Assembly: GCA_965222695.1 (NCBI GenBank)
Contig: OZ244967.1
Span: 620,001 to 684,000 of the forward strand
Reading direction: 5' to 3'
Origin: UBA7957 sp965222695
GTDB taxonomy: Bacteria; Pseudomonadota; Gammaproteobacteria; Granulosicoccales; Granulosicoccaceae
Length of the DNA: 64,000 nucleotides
Within the stretch, counting starts at the first letter, position 1. Every line of letters begins with the position of its first letter. Positions 46,890-55,575 of the stretch are shown piece after piece. A model generated the notes under the pieces. That model did not search any database, had not been told where the DNA came from, and saw only the letters and a program-made list of their open reading frames with translations. The position numbers and the translations under genes were made by a program.

Positions 46890-47828
46890 CTAAAGCGCTT
46901 CCAGAATCCATAGCCAAGCACTGATACTGAACACGGAAATTATAGTACTGCTAAGCACCGTGCCGGCGGCAGTTCCCTGTCCACGCTGGTACATATCGGC
47001 AAACAAATAAGCGTTGAGTCCAGGCGCCATAGCGGCCATGAGTACAACGGAGCGCGTAATCTGTTCAGCTAGATCAAAAAAAGTACAAAGCAGTAATGCA
47101 ATTCCCGGGTGCAAAAACAACGACAAAACTGTGATACTGCTGACCTCCCCGATTCGGTGAGTCATGGAGTAACGCGTCAAAACACCACCAAGACCGAATA
47201 AGGCCGCCGGCAGCGCCGCACCGGCAAGTATATCGATGGCAGAAACTAAGGCGCCCGGTAATTGCCATTGACTCAGATTGACAATAAACCCGAGACCCAG
47301 GCCAATCATCAAACTGTTGCGGAACATGTTTGTCACCACGATACGAGCGGTTGCCGACAGAGATCGGCCGTCCGCTCGCAACATCTCCATGGTAGTAATA
47401 CCCACCAAGTAGCAATAGGGGGCGTGCACGGAAACAATCGCGTAGCTGGTTGCAAGATTTTCACTCCCCCATGCACGTTCGGAAATGGGTAAGCCCAGTA
47501 ACAATAGATTGGAAAAAAGCGCTCCGAATGCCACCGCTACGGCTTCCCCCGGCCTACGGCCAAAAAATTTCCAGACCAGCAGGCTGATCAGTGCGAAGTT
47601 GAATGTAGAACCGCTGTAAAAAGCCAGCATGGCACGCCAGTCGTAGGCGGCACTCAGATCCATGGTTGAGGTGGCCCGGAATAGTAAACAAGGAACCGCA
47701 AACTGTACCGCGAAGCGCATCAGTCCGGTGACCATGGAATCTGAAAACAGTCCCCTGTGCACCGCCAGATAACCCGCACCTATCACCAGGAATACAGGTG
47801 CGACTATATTGAGTATGCTTAATAACAT
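46890..47828 (-). CDS. AEC-family permease (probable malonate or other carboxylate transporter)
   Basis: 312 residues with ten predicted membrane helices in two halves (APVFLVIGAGYLAVHRGLF..., LAGAALPAALFGLGGVL...), typical of the auxin efflux carrier family that includes the malonate transporter MdcF. It lies 262 bases behind matB on the same strand, so a link with malonate use is reasonable, though the locus already has a TRAP system. It could instead export a product or act at another concentration range. Confidence 0.8.
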   Translation of the reverse strand: MLLSILNIVAPVFLVIGAGYLAVHRGLFSDSMVTGLMRFAVQFAVPCLLFRATSTMDLSAAYDWRAMLAFYSGSTFNFALISLLVWKFFGRRPGEAVAVAFGALFSNLLLLGLPISERAWGSENLATSYAIVSVHAPYCYLVGITTMEMLRADGRSLSATARIVVTNMFRNSLMIGLGLGFIVNLSQWQLPGALVSAIDILAGAALPAALFGLGGVLTRYSMTHRIGEVSSITVLSLFLHPGIALLLCTFFDLAEQITRSVVLMAAMAPGLNAYLFADMYQRGQGTAAGTVLSSTIISVFSISAWLWILEAL

Positions 47829-48090
47829 GGATGCTTCAGTTTTACCTTCTCAGTTGTCAGTTTAACCTTAAAGGTAGACTGCGCTGTATCGTCTGTTTTT
47901 ACTTTGTCTCGCACTCAATTGAAACTTTTCACACGAGCTGTTAAACCTGCGATTGCCGGCTGGCATGATTGGGGATTAGCCTGCATTATTTCAAAAAAAC
48001 ACGCCTTAGCCAACCCAAGTTAGGAGCAGTTCAACATGACTGTCCGCGTTCACAGCAAAGCACGCTTTCGAAGGCATAGTTTGCCTTTGT

Positions 48091-49638
48091 TTAATCTTGT
48101 TCCCGGAACAATGCATGATAATGATCGCGCAAGATATTCTTCTGAACTTTACCCATGGGATTACGCGGTAGTTGCTGAACAAAGCGTATCTTTTTCGGTT
48201 GCTTATAACGTGCCAGCTTATCTGACAGATGGGTAAGCAAGTCCGCTTCGACAAGCGTTATACCGGGCTCGTTTACAACAACAGCCGCCACACCTTCACC
48301 GAAATCAGGGTGGGGCAACCCTATAACCGCAGATTCCGTTACGCCTTCAATAGCATCAATCACAATTTCGATTTCCTTGGGATAGACATTATAGCCACCC
48401 GAGATAATCAGATCTTTAGATCGACCTATAATCGATAGGTAACCTTGATCATCAATCACGCCTATGTCACCAGTTATGAAAAATCCGTCATCACGGAATT
48501 CTTCGCGTGTTTTTTCAGGCATTTGCCAATATCCCTGGAAAACATTGGCGCCGCGGACTTCGACGCCGCCCATTTCGCCCGGAGGTAGAGTTTTTCCTGT
48601 CTGGGCATCGGTAATGCGGATTTCAACTCCCGGCAAGGGTAATCCGACGGTACCGGCACGGCGCTCACCATTGTAAGGGTTAGAGCTGTTCATACTGGTT
48701 TCGGTCATACCGTAACGCTCCAGGATGGCATGTCCGGTGAGTGCTTGCCAGCGTTTGTGTGTCTCGCTCAGCAAGGGCGCTGAACCTGAAACAAATAACC
48801 GCATATGGGACACGGTATCCCGTGACAGTCCGGTGCTCTCAAGCAGCCGAACATAAAAAGTCGGCACCCCCATCATCACTGTTGCCTTATCCATTTGCTC
48901 CAGTACCGCTTCGGCATCAAACCTGGGCATGAAAATCATCGAACAGGCAGCACACAAGGCAATATTTGTGGCTACAAAAAGACCATGGGTATGGAAGATC
49001 GGTAATGCGTGGATAAGGACATCTTTGTCGCTAAAATGCCAATACTCTTTGAGAGTCCGTGCATTTGAAGCCAGATTTTCGTGACTGAGCATGGCACCTT
49101 TGGAGCGGCCGGTAGTTCCGGAGGTGTATAAAATAGCGGCCAGATCATCTTCACTACGGGCAACCGCTTGAAACTCTGCGGTCGTCCTATCTGCTGCCTG
49201 TGCGGCTACCGCATCGCTTAGAGTGCCGGTACCTTCATGTGACAGAGTAAACAAATTGCTAACACCTATGGCTTCGAGCACAGGTTCGAGTTCATCGGAC
49301 TTGTCTGGATCACAGATCATCACAGCCGGTTCTGCGTCAGAAAGAAAATATTGCAGCTCTGTTGTTGTATAAGCTGTATTCAAGGGCAAAAAAACGCCCC
49401 CGGCCAGCAGAGTGCCCAAATACAATTGTATCGCTTCAAGTGATTTTTCCACCTGTATGGCAACCCTATCCCCAGGATTTAGGCCTGCCGAAAGCAAAAC
49501 AGTGGCATGCCGCTCTGCTGCCTCAAACATCTCTCCATAGGAAATGCTCCGTCCTTGAGGAGTAGAGGCAAATAATGCGTCATCACGCCCGAGCGAAGCG
49601 GTTCTCAGAAGATTGGCGAGATAGTTCGCTTGATACAT
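48091..49638 (-). CDS. matB: Malonyl-CoA synthetase (malonate-CoA ligase)
   Basis: 515 residues from ATG 49638, with GGAG just upstream. ANL-superfamily adenylating enzyme: P-loop AILYTSGTTGRSKGAMLSH, YGMTETSM, hinge GRSKDLIISGGYNVYPKEIE and the C-terminal catalytic lysine in PRNPMGKVQKNIL. MatB activates malonate to malonyl-CoA with ATP in the cytoplasm. It follows matA by 18 bases; MatA then decarboxylates the product to acetyl-CoA. The context makes malonate the likely substrate. Confidence 0.93.
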   Translation of the reverse strand: MYQANYLANLLRTASLGRDDALFASTPQGRSISYGEMFEAAERHATVLLSAGLNPGDRVAIQVEKSLEAIQLYLGTLLAGGVFLPLNTAYTTTELQYFLSDAEPAVMICDPDKSDELEPVLEAIGVSNLFTLSHEGTGTLSDAVAAQAADRTTAEFQAVARSEDDLAAILYTSGTTGRSKGAMLSHENLASNARTLKEYWHFSDKDVLIHALPIFHTHGLFVATNIALCAACSMIFMPRFDAEAVLEQMDKATVMMGVPTFYVRLLESTGLSRDTVSHMRLFVSGSAPLLSETHKRWQALTGHAILERYGMTETSMNSSNPYNGERRAGTVGLPLPGVEIRITDAQTGKTLPPGEMGGVEVRGANVFQGYWQMPEKTREEFRDDGFFITGDIGVIDDQGYLSIIGRSKDLIISGGYNVYPKEIEIVIDAIEGVTESAVIGLPHPDFGEGVAAVVVNEPGITLVEADLLTHLSDKLARYKQPKKIRFVQQLPRNPMGKVQKNILRDHYHALFREQD

Positions 49639-49656
49639 TTTTTTCTCCAACGGATT

Positions 49657-50964
49657 TTATTTCAACAATCGGCGCACCTGGTTCGAACAGATCACTTTTC
49701 CTTGATTGGCATAGGCTTCGTGATTGCGTTCGATGCTGTCCAGATCATAAAGGTAATTGACCATCACACCCCAGGAATTAGAACTGCCCCGAGAGCTGCT
49801 GTCAGCACCGATGTTAATACGTTCAAGGCAGGCTCCATTGCCCAGATGGAAGCGGGCAACCGGATCAAGCGGTCCGTCTCGGTCCGCTTTAGCTTCCAAC
49901 AGATATAGGGCCGTCAAAGCCGGCAATGCCTGCTGATCAACAGCACCGTCTTTCAGAACCTGGCTTCCGCCCAGCGACTCAACTATGACGTTCAGTTTGG
50001 TGGACAAAGGACTGCTTTCACCGGCCTCAATCTGCGCCACTACCCAGCGCCTCATCGCCGGCACGGGTGATAAAGTCACGAAATTCTGCAGGGCGGAGAA
50101 CTCGCGACGCAGTTCTTCAACCACTTGCTTGATCAGGAAATTTCCAAATGAGACTCCGCGCAGGCCGGCCTGACAATTAGATATAGAATAAAATACAGCT
50201 GTGCTAGCCAGGCGTGGATTCAGCGGTTCTCGCTGACTGGCCAAAATCGGATCTATGGCACGTGGCATATCTTCGGTTAAAGCCACTTCTACAAAAATAA
50301 GCGGTTCTCCGTTCAGCGCGGGATGAAAAAATGCATAAAGCCGACGATCTTCGGCGGCGACCCGCAGACGCAGCTCATCCCAGCCGTTTATTTCGTGTAC
50401 CGCTTCATAAGTTATGACCTTTTCCAGTATCCGGGCCGGGGTGTTATCCCAGTCAATACGCCTGAGTTCGAGGAAGCCACGGTTAAACCAGGAGTTGAAA
50501 AGGTGACTGAAATCCTTGTCCAATTGCTTCAGGCTGCTATCAAGCTTGATCGCCTCAAGCAAATCCTTGCGCATTGAGACTAGATCGCGAGTCGCTCCCG
50601 GGGCCCGGTTTAAACGCCTGATAAGTTCCTGACTTCGCGGTTCACTGGCAAAATGAATTTGCCGTGCAGCGTCGTGACCAGGATTCTGTTGCCAGGCATG
50701 GATGCTTTCCGATAAACCTGATTCGTCAACACCGAAGCGCTGTATGATTTCATGGAAAAAAACCTTTTTCTCATCTCGGTCGAAGTGTTTGTAGCGATCC
50801 AGTATCTCCCGACCCAGCGCAAGCCCGGTCGCTTCACCGTGCCGCGACACCAGAGCTTCGCATCGATCACAAATGCTCACGCCTGTGTCTTCGCCCGCAG
50901 TTAAGGCGCGGCCTATGTCCGTAACCTTGGTCAATAGATCGCCCAGCAAATGACTTGCTCTCAT
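49657..50964 (-). CDS. matA: Malonyl-CoA decarboxylase
   Basis: 435 residues, full length. The N-terminal helical domain is followed by the GNAT-like catalytic domain; catalytic Ser299 (VTLSPVP) and His373 (ARFHLGNGA) are present, and NCQAGLRGVSFGNFLIKQ is a family block. It releases CO2 from malonyl-CoA to yield acetyl-CoA. Its start overlaps the dctM stop by four bases (ATGA), showing translational coupling with the transporter genes. Confidence 0.95.
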   Translation of the reverse strand: MRASHLLGDLLTKVTDIGRALTAGEDTGVSICDRCEALVSRHGEATGLALGREILDRYKHFDRDEKKVFFHEIIQRFGVDESGLSESIHAWQQNPGHDAARQIHFASEPRSQELIRRLNRAPGATRDLVSMRKDLLEAIKLDSSLKQLDKDFSHLFNSWFNRGFLELRRIDWDNTPARILEKVITYEAVHEINGWDELRLRVAAEDRRLYAFFHPALNGEPLIFVEVALTEDMPRAIDPILASQREPLNPRLASTAVFYSISNCQAGLRGVSFGNFLIKQVVEELRREFSALQNFVTLSPVPAMRRWVVAQIEAGESSPLSTKLNVIVESLGGSQVLKDGAVDQQALPALTALYLLEAKADRDGPLDPVARFHLGNGACLERINIGADSSSRGSSNSWGVMVNYLYDLDSIERNHEAYANQGKVICSNQVRRLLK

Positions 50965-52280
50965 CTCACCGGTCCCATCAGTATATTAGGCAGCCAAGTC
51001 ACCATGGTCGGAAATACGGAAAGAATCACAATCGCGAGAACCATGCAAAACACAAAGGGCAGGGAACCTTTTAAAATGGTTTTAAGACTGATCTCCGGCG
51101 CGATACCATTGATAACGTAAAGGTTCAATCCCACCGGTGGGGTTATCAATCCGATTTCCATATTAATGGTCAGAATCACGGCAAACCAATAAGGATCAAA
51201 ATCGGCTGCAACGACTATCGGCAGTAGAATCGGTGCTGCCATTAATATCACCGCGACCGGCGGCAGAAAAAACCCGGCTACCAACAAGAAAATATTAATC
51301 GAAAACATCATGCTCCAGCGATTGATATCCAGCATCGCAATCCATTCTGCAATAGCTTGCGTAACAAACAGACTGGAGAGCATGTAAGAAAAGACCCCGG
51401 CTGCACCTATGATGAAAAGAATCATCACACTTTCGCGGGTCGAATCGCGTAAAACCGCCCAGATAGACGAGAAATCATAGAGCTTATAAATAACAACAGC
51501 GATTAATACGCACAGCAGCGCACCGACGGCGGCGGTCTCCGATGGTGTTGCAACTCCCCCATACAGTGCGTAGAGCACGCCGAGTATGATAATGATAAAG
51601 GGTAGTACGCGTGGTAGAACCTCGAGTTTTTCTGCCCAGCTGTATTGCTCCCTATTCAGAGCAGATTTTCCGCCATCCTGACGCCAAGTGTCATAAATTG
51701 ACCATAGCATAAATAAAATGACAAGCAGCAAACCAGGAATAGCACCTGCCAGAAACAGACGGCCAATCGACGTTTCGGTCGAGATTCCATAAACGATCAT
51801 AGTAACCGATGGCGGAATCAGTATACCCAATGTACCACCGGCCGCGATGGAGCCCGATGCTACCGTATCCGGATAGCCGCGACGGCGCATCTCAGGTATG
51901 CCCATTTTTCCTATAGCGGCACAAGTTGCGGGTGAAGAGCCAGACATAGCCGCAAATAGGGCGCAAGCGCCCAGATTAGAGACCACCAAGCCTCCCGGTA
52001 CACGGGTCAACCAGCGCTCCAGCGCCTCATATAAATCGGCTCCGGCACGGGTTGAGGAAATAGCTGCACCCATGATGATAAACATCGGGATTGACAACAG
52101 GGCAAAATTGTCAAGCTTGCCGAAAAACAACTCCGGTAACAGTTCCAGCGAGTCGAAACCGTCGAAAATGATTAGAAACCCGGCTGAAACAATCAGCAAT
52201 CCAAGCGCAACCGATACGCCTGAAAACAAAACAAGTATTGTACAGAGACCGACCAGCGCCCCCAGAGTTAAAGGATCCAT
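50961..52280 (-). CDS. dctM: TRAP transporter large permease (DctM)
   Basis: 439 residues, about 12 membrane helices, with the DctM pattern (SGSSPATCAAIGKMGIPEMRRRGY, AAGGTLGILIPPSVTMIVYG, LITPPVGLNLYVINGI). It forms the ion-driven channel of a TRAP carboxylate importer. It overlaps the small-subunit gene by one base (TGATG) and matA by four, so the five genes dctP-dctQ-dctM-matA-matB form one unit. Substrate by context: malonate. Confidence 0.95.
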   Translation of the reverse strand: MDPLTLGALVGLCTILVLFSGVSVALGLLIVSAGFLIIFDGFDSLELLPELFFGKLDNFALLSIPMFIIMGAAISSTRAGADLYEALERWLTRVPGGLVVSNLGACALFAAMSGSSPATCAAIGKMGIPEMRRRGYPDTVASGSIAAGGTLGILIPPSVTMIVYGISTETSIGRLFLAGAIPGLLLVILFMLWSIYDTWRQDGGKSALNREQYSWAEKLEVLPRVLPFIIIILGVLYALYGGVATPSETAAVGALLCVLIAVVIYKLYDFSSIWAVLRDSTRESVMILFIIGAAGVFSYMLSSLFVTQAIAEWIAMLDINRWSMMFSINIFLLVAGFFLPPVAVILMAAPILLPIVVAADFDPYWFAVILTINMEIGLITPPVGLNLYVINGIAPEISLKTILKGSLPFVFCMVLAIVILSVFPTMVTWLPNILMGPVR

Positions 52281-52837
52281 CAGTAGTCCTCCTCCAGTTC
52301 ACTGTGTTCAAAGGGTGCCTCTTCGCCGACGATTACTCCATATAAATCCGAAGTTAGCTGCAATAAAAACAGTCCGAATCCAAGGGGTAGGGAAAGATAG
52401 GGAATCCACAGCGAAACACCCCAAACCGTATCTGATTTCCAGTTTTTCTGGTACGCCAGGTGAAAAAATTCGAAACCAAAATAGGCAATCACTGCAACGA
52501 TGAGTATGCTTATACCGAGCGTTAGGATCGATAATATTTTCTGCCACGTGGGTGGCAACATCATAGGGATTAGATCCACATTCACATGGCCACGTAACAG
52601 CTGTACATAAGGTAAACCAATCAGCGTGGCCGAGATCATCAGGTATACCACGGCTTCCGTCTGCCAAAGGGTTGATGCATTCAGTACAAAGCGAACCCAT
52701 ATCATCTGGCAGGTAATAAACACGGAAGCGAAAATCATAATTGCTGCAACTATGCCGCAAATTGTAGACAACAAATCAACAACCCGGATAAAGGGATTGT
52801 TATGCTTGCTTGCCCTTGTATTTTTAATGCTGCTCAT
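52280..52837 (-). CDS. dctQ: TRAP transporter small permease (DctQ)
   Basis: 185 residues with four membrane helices (ICGIVAAIMIFASVFITCQMIWVRF; MISATLIGLPYVQLLRGHVNVDLI; ILTLGISILIVAVIAYFGFEFF; YLSLPLGFGLFLLQL). Second helix motif RGHVNVDLI is typical of DctQ. Fits between dctP and dctM, overlapping the latter by one base. Confidence 0.93.
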   Translation of the reverse strand: MSSIKNTRASKHNNPFIRVVDLLSTICGIVAAIMIFASVFITCQMIWVRFVLNASTLWQTEAVVYLMISATLIGLPYVQLLRGHVNVDLIPMMLPPTWQKILSILTLGISILIVAVIAYFGFEFFHLAYQKNWKSDTVWGVSLWIPYLSLPLGFGLFLLQLTSDLYGVIVGEEAPFEHSELEEDY

Positions 52838-52951
52838 TATTCGCCTTTTACACGTGATTAACGGGGGGACGGCGGCATTTGTAAGAAACGCTGCTTAAGA
52901 CCGCCAACCCAAAAGGTCAGGATTGGCGGAATACACACTTGGCTTTACGGA

Positions 52952-53944
52952 TTATTCGACAGTCAGTGCCATATCGAGCAGCTGTTGGCCGTTCGGAGTC
53001 TCCTCAGCAAATATCTTGTAGGACGACTCCATGGCGATAGCTCGCCAGGCAGCAAAATCTTCGTCGCTCATTTGCGCCAGTTTGACACCCGCCTCTTGAA
53101 ACACACGAGCCGACTCAGCATCCGCTTTCTTTGCTTCAGCCAGGTAAAAAGCCTGGGCCTTCTCAGCGCCTGTGCGTAAAGCCGTCTGTTGCTCTTCTGA
53201 TAAGCCCTCAAAAGTCGACTTGTTTATCAGCAAAGGTTGATACATAAACCAGAGAGCAACATCTCCGGCTGGTGTGTAGCAGCCCACCTGTTCATAGAGT
53301 CGGTATGAAACGAAACTGGAAGATGATGTATTGGCGGCATCCAGCACGCCCGTCTGCATGGCGGAATAAATTTCCGAAGACGGCATGGAAGTGATTGAGG
53401 CACCGGCCTGCGCCAGCATCTGCTCAAAAGCTTTGCCAGCCGCTCTCACTTTGAGCCCCTTAACATCATCAGGCGAGGTAATACAACCTTCTTTGGCACT
53501 AAAACCACCTGCCAGGTAGCCATGAACCAATACCATGATGTCGTCCTCGGCCATAATCTCCTCGATCCTGGCCATAAACGGTGATGCCGTCAACCGCGCA
53601 CCGTGATCATGATTTTTCACCAGTCCCGGCATCAAGGTCAGGTTGTAGGCGGGCTGCTGACCTCCGGCATAAGACAAGGGCAGCACGGTCATGTCCAGTC
53701 GTCCCCGCGATAAGGGATTATACTGTTCACGAGGTTTGAATAATGACTTAGAAGGGTAAATCTTGATGCTGAGGTCAACAGCGGCAGCTGTAACTTCATC
53801 GGCAACGATTTGCGCGACTTTGTGGCGCACATCATTGGTTGACCATTGGTGGCTCAGCTTCAACTCTTCTGCAAAGGTGGGGTTCAGGCTGAATGCCGCA
53901 ATGAGCGGTAATATGAAAGGGCGGATCAAGGATATTCTGAACAT
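52952..53944 (-). CDS. dctP: TRAP transporter solute-binding protein (DctP)
   Basis: 330 residues with a signal peptide (to about AFAEE). Typical binding-protein body: ELKLSHQWSTNDVRHKVAQ, SRGRLDMTVLP, then KGLKVRAAGKAFEQMLAQAGASITSMPSSEIYSAMQTGVLDAANTSS with the conserved Arg for the carboxylate. It captures the substrate, malonate by context, in the periplasm. First gene of the operon, 267 bases from matR with the operator boxes in between. Confidence 0.94.
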   Translation of the reverse strand: MFRISLIRPFILPLIAAFSLNPTFAEELKLSHQWSTNDVRHKVAQIVADEVTAAAVDLSIKIYPSKSLFKPREQYNPLSRGRLDMTVLPLSYAGGQQPAYNLTLMPGLVKNHDHGARLTASPFMARIEEIMAEDDIMVLVHGYLAGGFSAKEGCITSPDDVKGLKVRAAGKAFEQMLAQAGASITSMPSSEIYSAMQTGVLDAANTSSSSFVSYRLYEQVGCYTPAGDVALWFMYQPLLINKSTFEGLSEEQQTALRTGAEKAQAFYLAEAKKADAESARVFQEAGVKLAQMSDEDFAAWRAIAMESSYKIFAEETPNGQQLLDMALTVE

Positions 53945-54113
53945 GGTGGTAAGTCTCCTCTCGTAGTGTTCAGTTGTTTTGCTCGTAACTCGTCACAATT
54001 TCGAGTCTTTCCGGAACCGAGTGACAATAAGCCATGAGGTGCAGTCAGGAAAATGCACAGGTTCCGGTGTTATTTATCCAATTGCGCTCTGGATTTATGC
54101 ATATTATTTGTTT

Positions 54114-54123
54114 TTGTATACAA
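54114..54123. promoter_or_regulatory. MatR operator, perfect site
   Basis: TTGTATACAA, identical to the operator I recall for Rhizobium MatR. It lies between dctP and matR, close to the matR start, so it can serve both directions. Confidence 0.75.
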
Positions 54124-54134
54124 ATACAATAATT

Positions 54135-54144
54135 TTGTATATAT
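54135..54144. promoter_or_regulatory. MatR operator-like site 2
   Basis: TTGTATATAT, eight of ten bases like TTGTATACAA, 11 bases after the perfect site. It may be a weaker second site or part of the matR/dctP promoter. Confidence 0.4.
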
Positions 54145-54176
54145 AAAATGGTTTTATAGAAACACAGGTCTATCTG

Positions 54177-54186
54177 TTGTATATTT
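54177..54186. promoter_or_regulatory. MatR operator-like site 3
   Basis: TTGTATATTT, seven of ten bases like the operator, 26 bases before the matR ATG. It may allow autoregulation. Confidence 0.35.
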
Positions 54187-54211
54187 TTAGTAAATTTATC
54201 GTGATGGAAAG

Positions 54212-54877
54212 ATGAAAAAGCGGGCAGACGCACTTAGAGATGTACTGGAAGAGGAAATCGTCACCGGATCACTGAAACCAGGCGAACGACTTGATGAAGT
54301 GGCCATGGCTACACGCTTCGGCGTTTCCCGTACGCCGATTCGTGAAGCCTTATTCCAACTGTCTGCTGCCGGTTTAATAGAAATAGAACCCCGAAGAGGC
54401 GCCTTTGTCTCGACTATCGGACCACAGCGGTTGGTGGAAATGTTTGGTGTGGCCGCCGAACTAGAGGCGATGTGCGCCGGCTTCGCCGCCCGACGAGCGA
54501 CGGATGAGGAACTGAGATCAATCCGTGAAGCGCATGAATCTTGTAGAGAAGCATTGGATTTGACTGATATTGACCCGTACTACTACGAAAATGAAGTTTT
54601 TCACCAACGCATTCGGAGCGCAAGTCACAACCAGTTCCTGATCGAGCAAGTCAACTTATTACAACGAAGACTGAAACCTTACCGACGCCTGCAGCTTCGT
54701 ACGCGTGGGCGTGTAAAAGCCTCTTTTAATGAACACGATGCGATTATGCGGGCTCTTGAAGAGGGTGACGAGAAGCGTGCAAGGAACACTATGCGTGATC
54801 ACGTCACGGTGCAGGGAGAACGCTTTTCGGATTTGCTTTCAGTGCTTGACAGTGCAAGCGGGTCAGATCCGGTGTAG
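54212..54877 (+). CDS. matR: GntR-family (FCD) repressor MatR
   Basis: 221 residues. N-terminal winged helix (LRDVLEEEIVTGSLKPGERLDEVAMATRFGVSRTPIREAL) and a C-terminal FCD ligand domain (ELEAMCAGFAARRATDEELRSIREAH...HNQFLIEQVNLLQRRL). Divergent from the mat/TRAP operon with TTGTATACAA in between. By analogy MatR represses the operon until malonate binds the FCD domain. Confidence 0.9.
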   Translation: MKKRADALRDVLEEEIVTGSLKPGERLDEVAMATRFGVSRTPIREALFQLSAAGLIEIEPRRGAFVSTIGPQRLVEMFGVAAELEAMCAGFAARRATDEELRSIREAHESCREALDLTDIDPYYYENEVFHQRIRSASHNQFLIEQVNLLQRRLKPYRRLQLRTRGRVKASFNEHDAIMRALEEGDEKRARNTMRDHVTVQGERFSDLLSVLDSASGSDPV

Positions 54878-54913
54878 TGTCACCTGTACTGTTCGAGCGG
54901 TTGGCAATCAAAA

Positions 54914-54942
54914 TTGATATTGTGTACCATTTGGTGTACATT
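54914..54942 (+). promoter_or_regulatory. Promoter and repeats before dinJ-yafQ
   Basis: TTGATA, 17 bases, TACATT: a good promoter candidate. The spacer and -10 region contain two GTGTAC repeats 12 bases apart (54922 and 54934), suitable for antitoxin-complex binding. Inference. Confidence 0.45.
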
Positions 54943-54983
54943 TTGCTTAATTAGTAGTATCAATATTTTTGAGTATGTCCACT

Positions 54984-55244
54984 ATGGCTAAAACATCCAC
55001 CATAAAGGCACGGATGGAACCGGAGTTAAAAGAGAAAGGCGAGGAAATTTTACACTCGCTTGGTCTTAATACGACCACAGCAATCACTCTCTTTTTTACC
55101 CAACTGGTACAACGACAGGGTTTCCCTTTGGAGCTGAAAGTACCGAACGCTGAAACCCGTGCTACTTTTGAGGAAACCAAGAAAGACACCACTTCCTATA
55201 GCAGTGTAGGTGAAGCCCTTGAAGATGTCTGGGAGAGTGAATAA
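54984..55244 (+). CDS. dinJ: DinJ/RelB-type antitoxin
   Basis: 86 residues from ATG 54984 (MAKTSTIKARMEPELKEKG); ATG 54975 adds three residues. A ribbon-helix-helix DNA-binding domain (EILHSLGLNTTTAITLFFTQLVQRQGFPLEL) is followed by an acidic toxin-binding tail. It neutralises the next gene's product and probably represses the pair. Eleven bases separate it from the toxin gene. Confidence 0.88.
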   Translation: MAKTSTIKARMEPELKEKGEEILHSLGLNTTTAITLFFTQLVQRQGFPLELKVPNAETRATFEETKKDTTSYSSVGEALEDVWESE

Positions 55245-55255
55245 CGTTCTCATAT

Positions 55256-55525
55256 ATGCGAACACCCATACTCACCACGCGTTTTAAGCGGGATATGAAA
55301 AGACAAAAGAGGCGCGGGAAATCCAGAGAAAAACTGCAAACCATCATGGAGCAAATATGCCGCCATGGCGACCCACCAAAAGAACATCTACCTCATAATT
55401 TGGTTGATAACTGGGCGCAGTACCGAGAATGTCACATAGAACCTGACTGGCTCTTTATTTACGTTGTTGGGGACGATTCTGTGACCTTTTACCGAACCGG
55501 TACTCACTCAGATTTGTTTAATTAG
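55256..55525 (+). CDS. yafQ: YafQ/RelE-type mRNA interferase toxin
   Basis: 89 residues. RelE fold with the YafQ signature DNWAQYRECHIEPDWLFIY...FYRTGTHSDLF; catalytic His-type residues in RECHI and GTHSDLF. Cuts mRNA on the ribosome when the antitoxin is lost. It directly follows dinJ and is complete, so the pair looks functional. Confidence 0.9.
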   Translation: MRTPILTTRFKRDMKRQKRRGKSREKLQTIMEQICRHGDPPKEHLPHNLVDNWAQYRECHIEPDWLFIYVVGDDSVTFYRTGTHSDLFN

Positions 55526-55575
55526 CCTCGTGACATTAGTAACCGAAGTAAAATTTAATGTGAGCAGCCGGCGGT

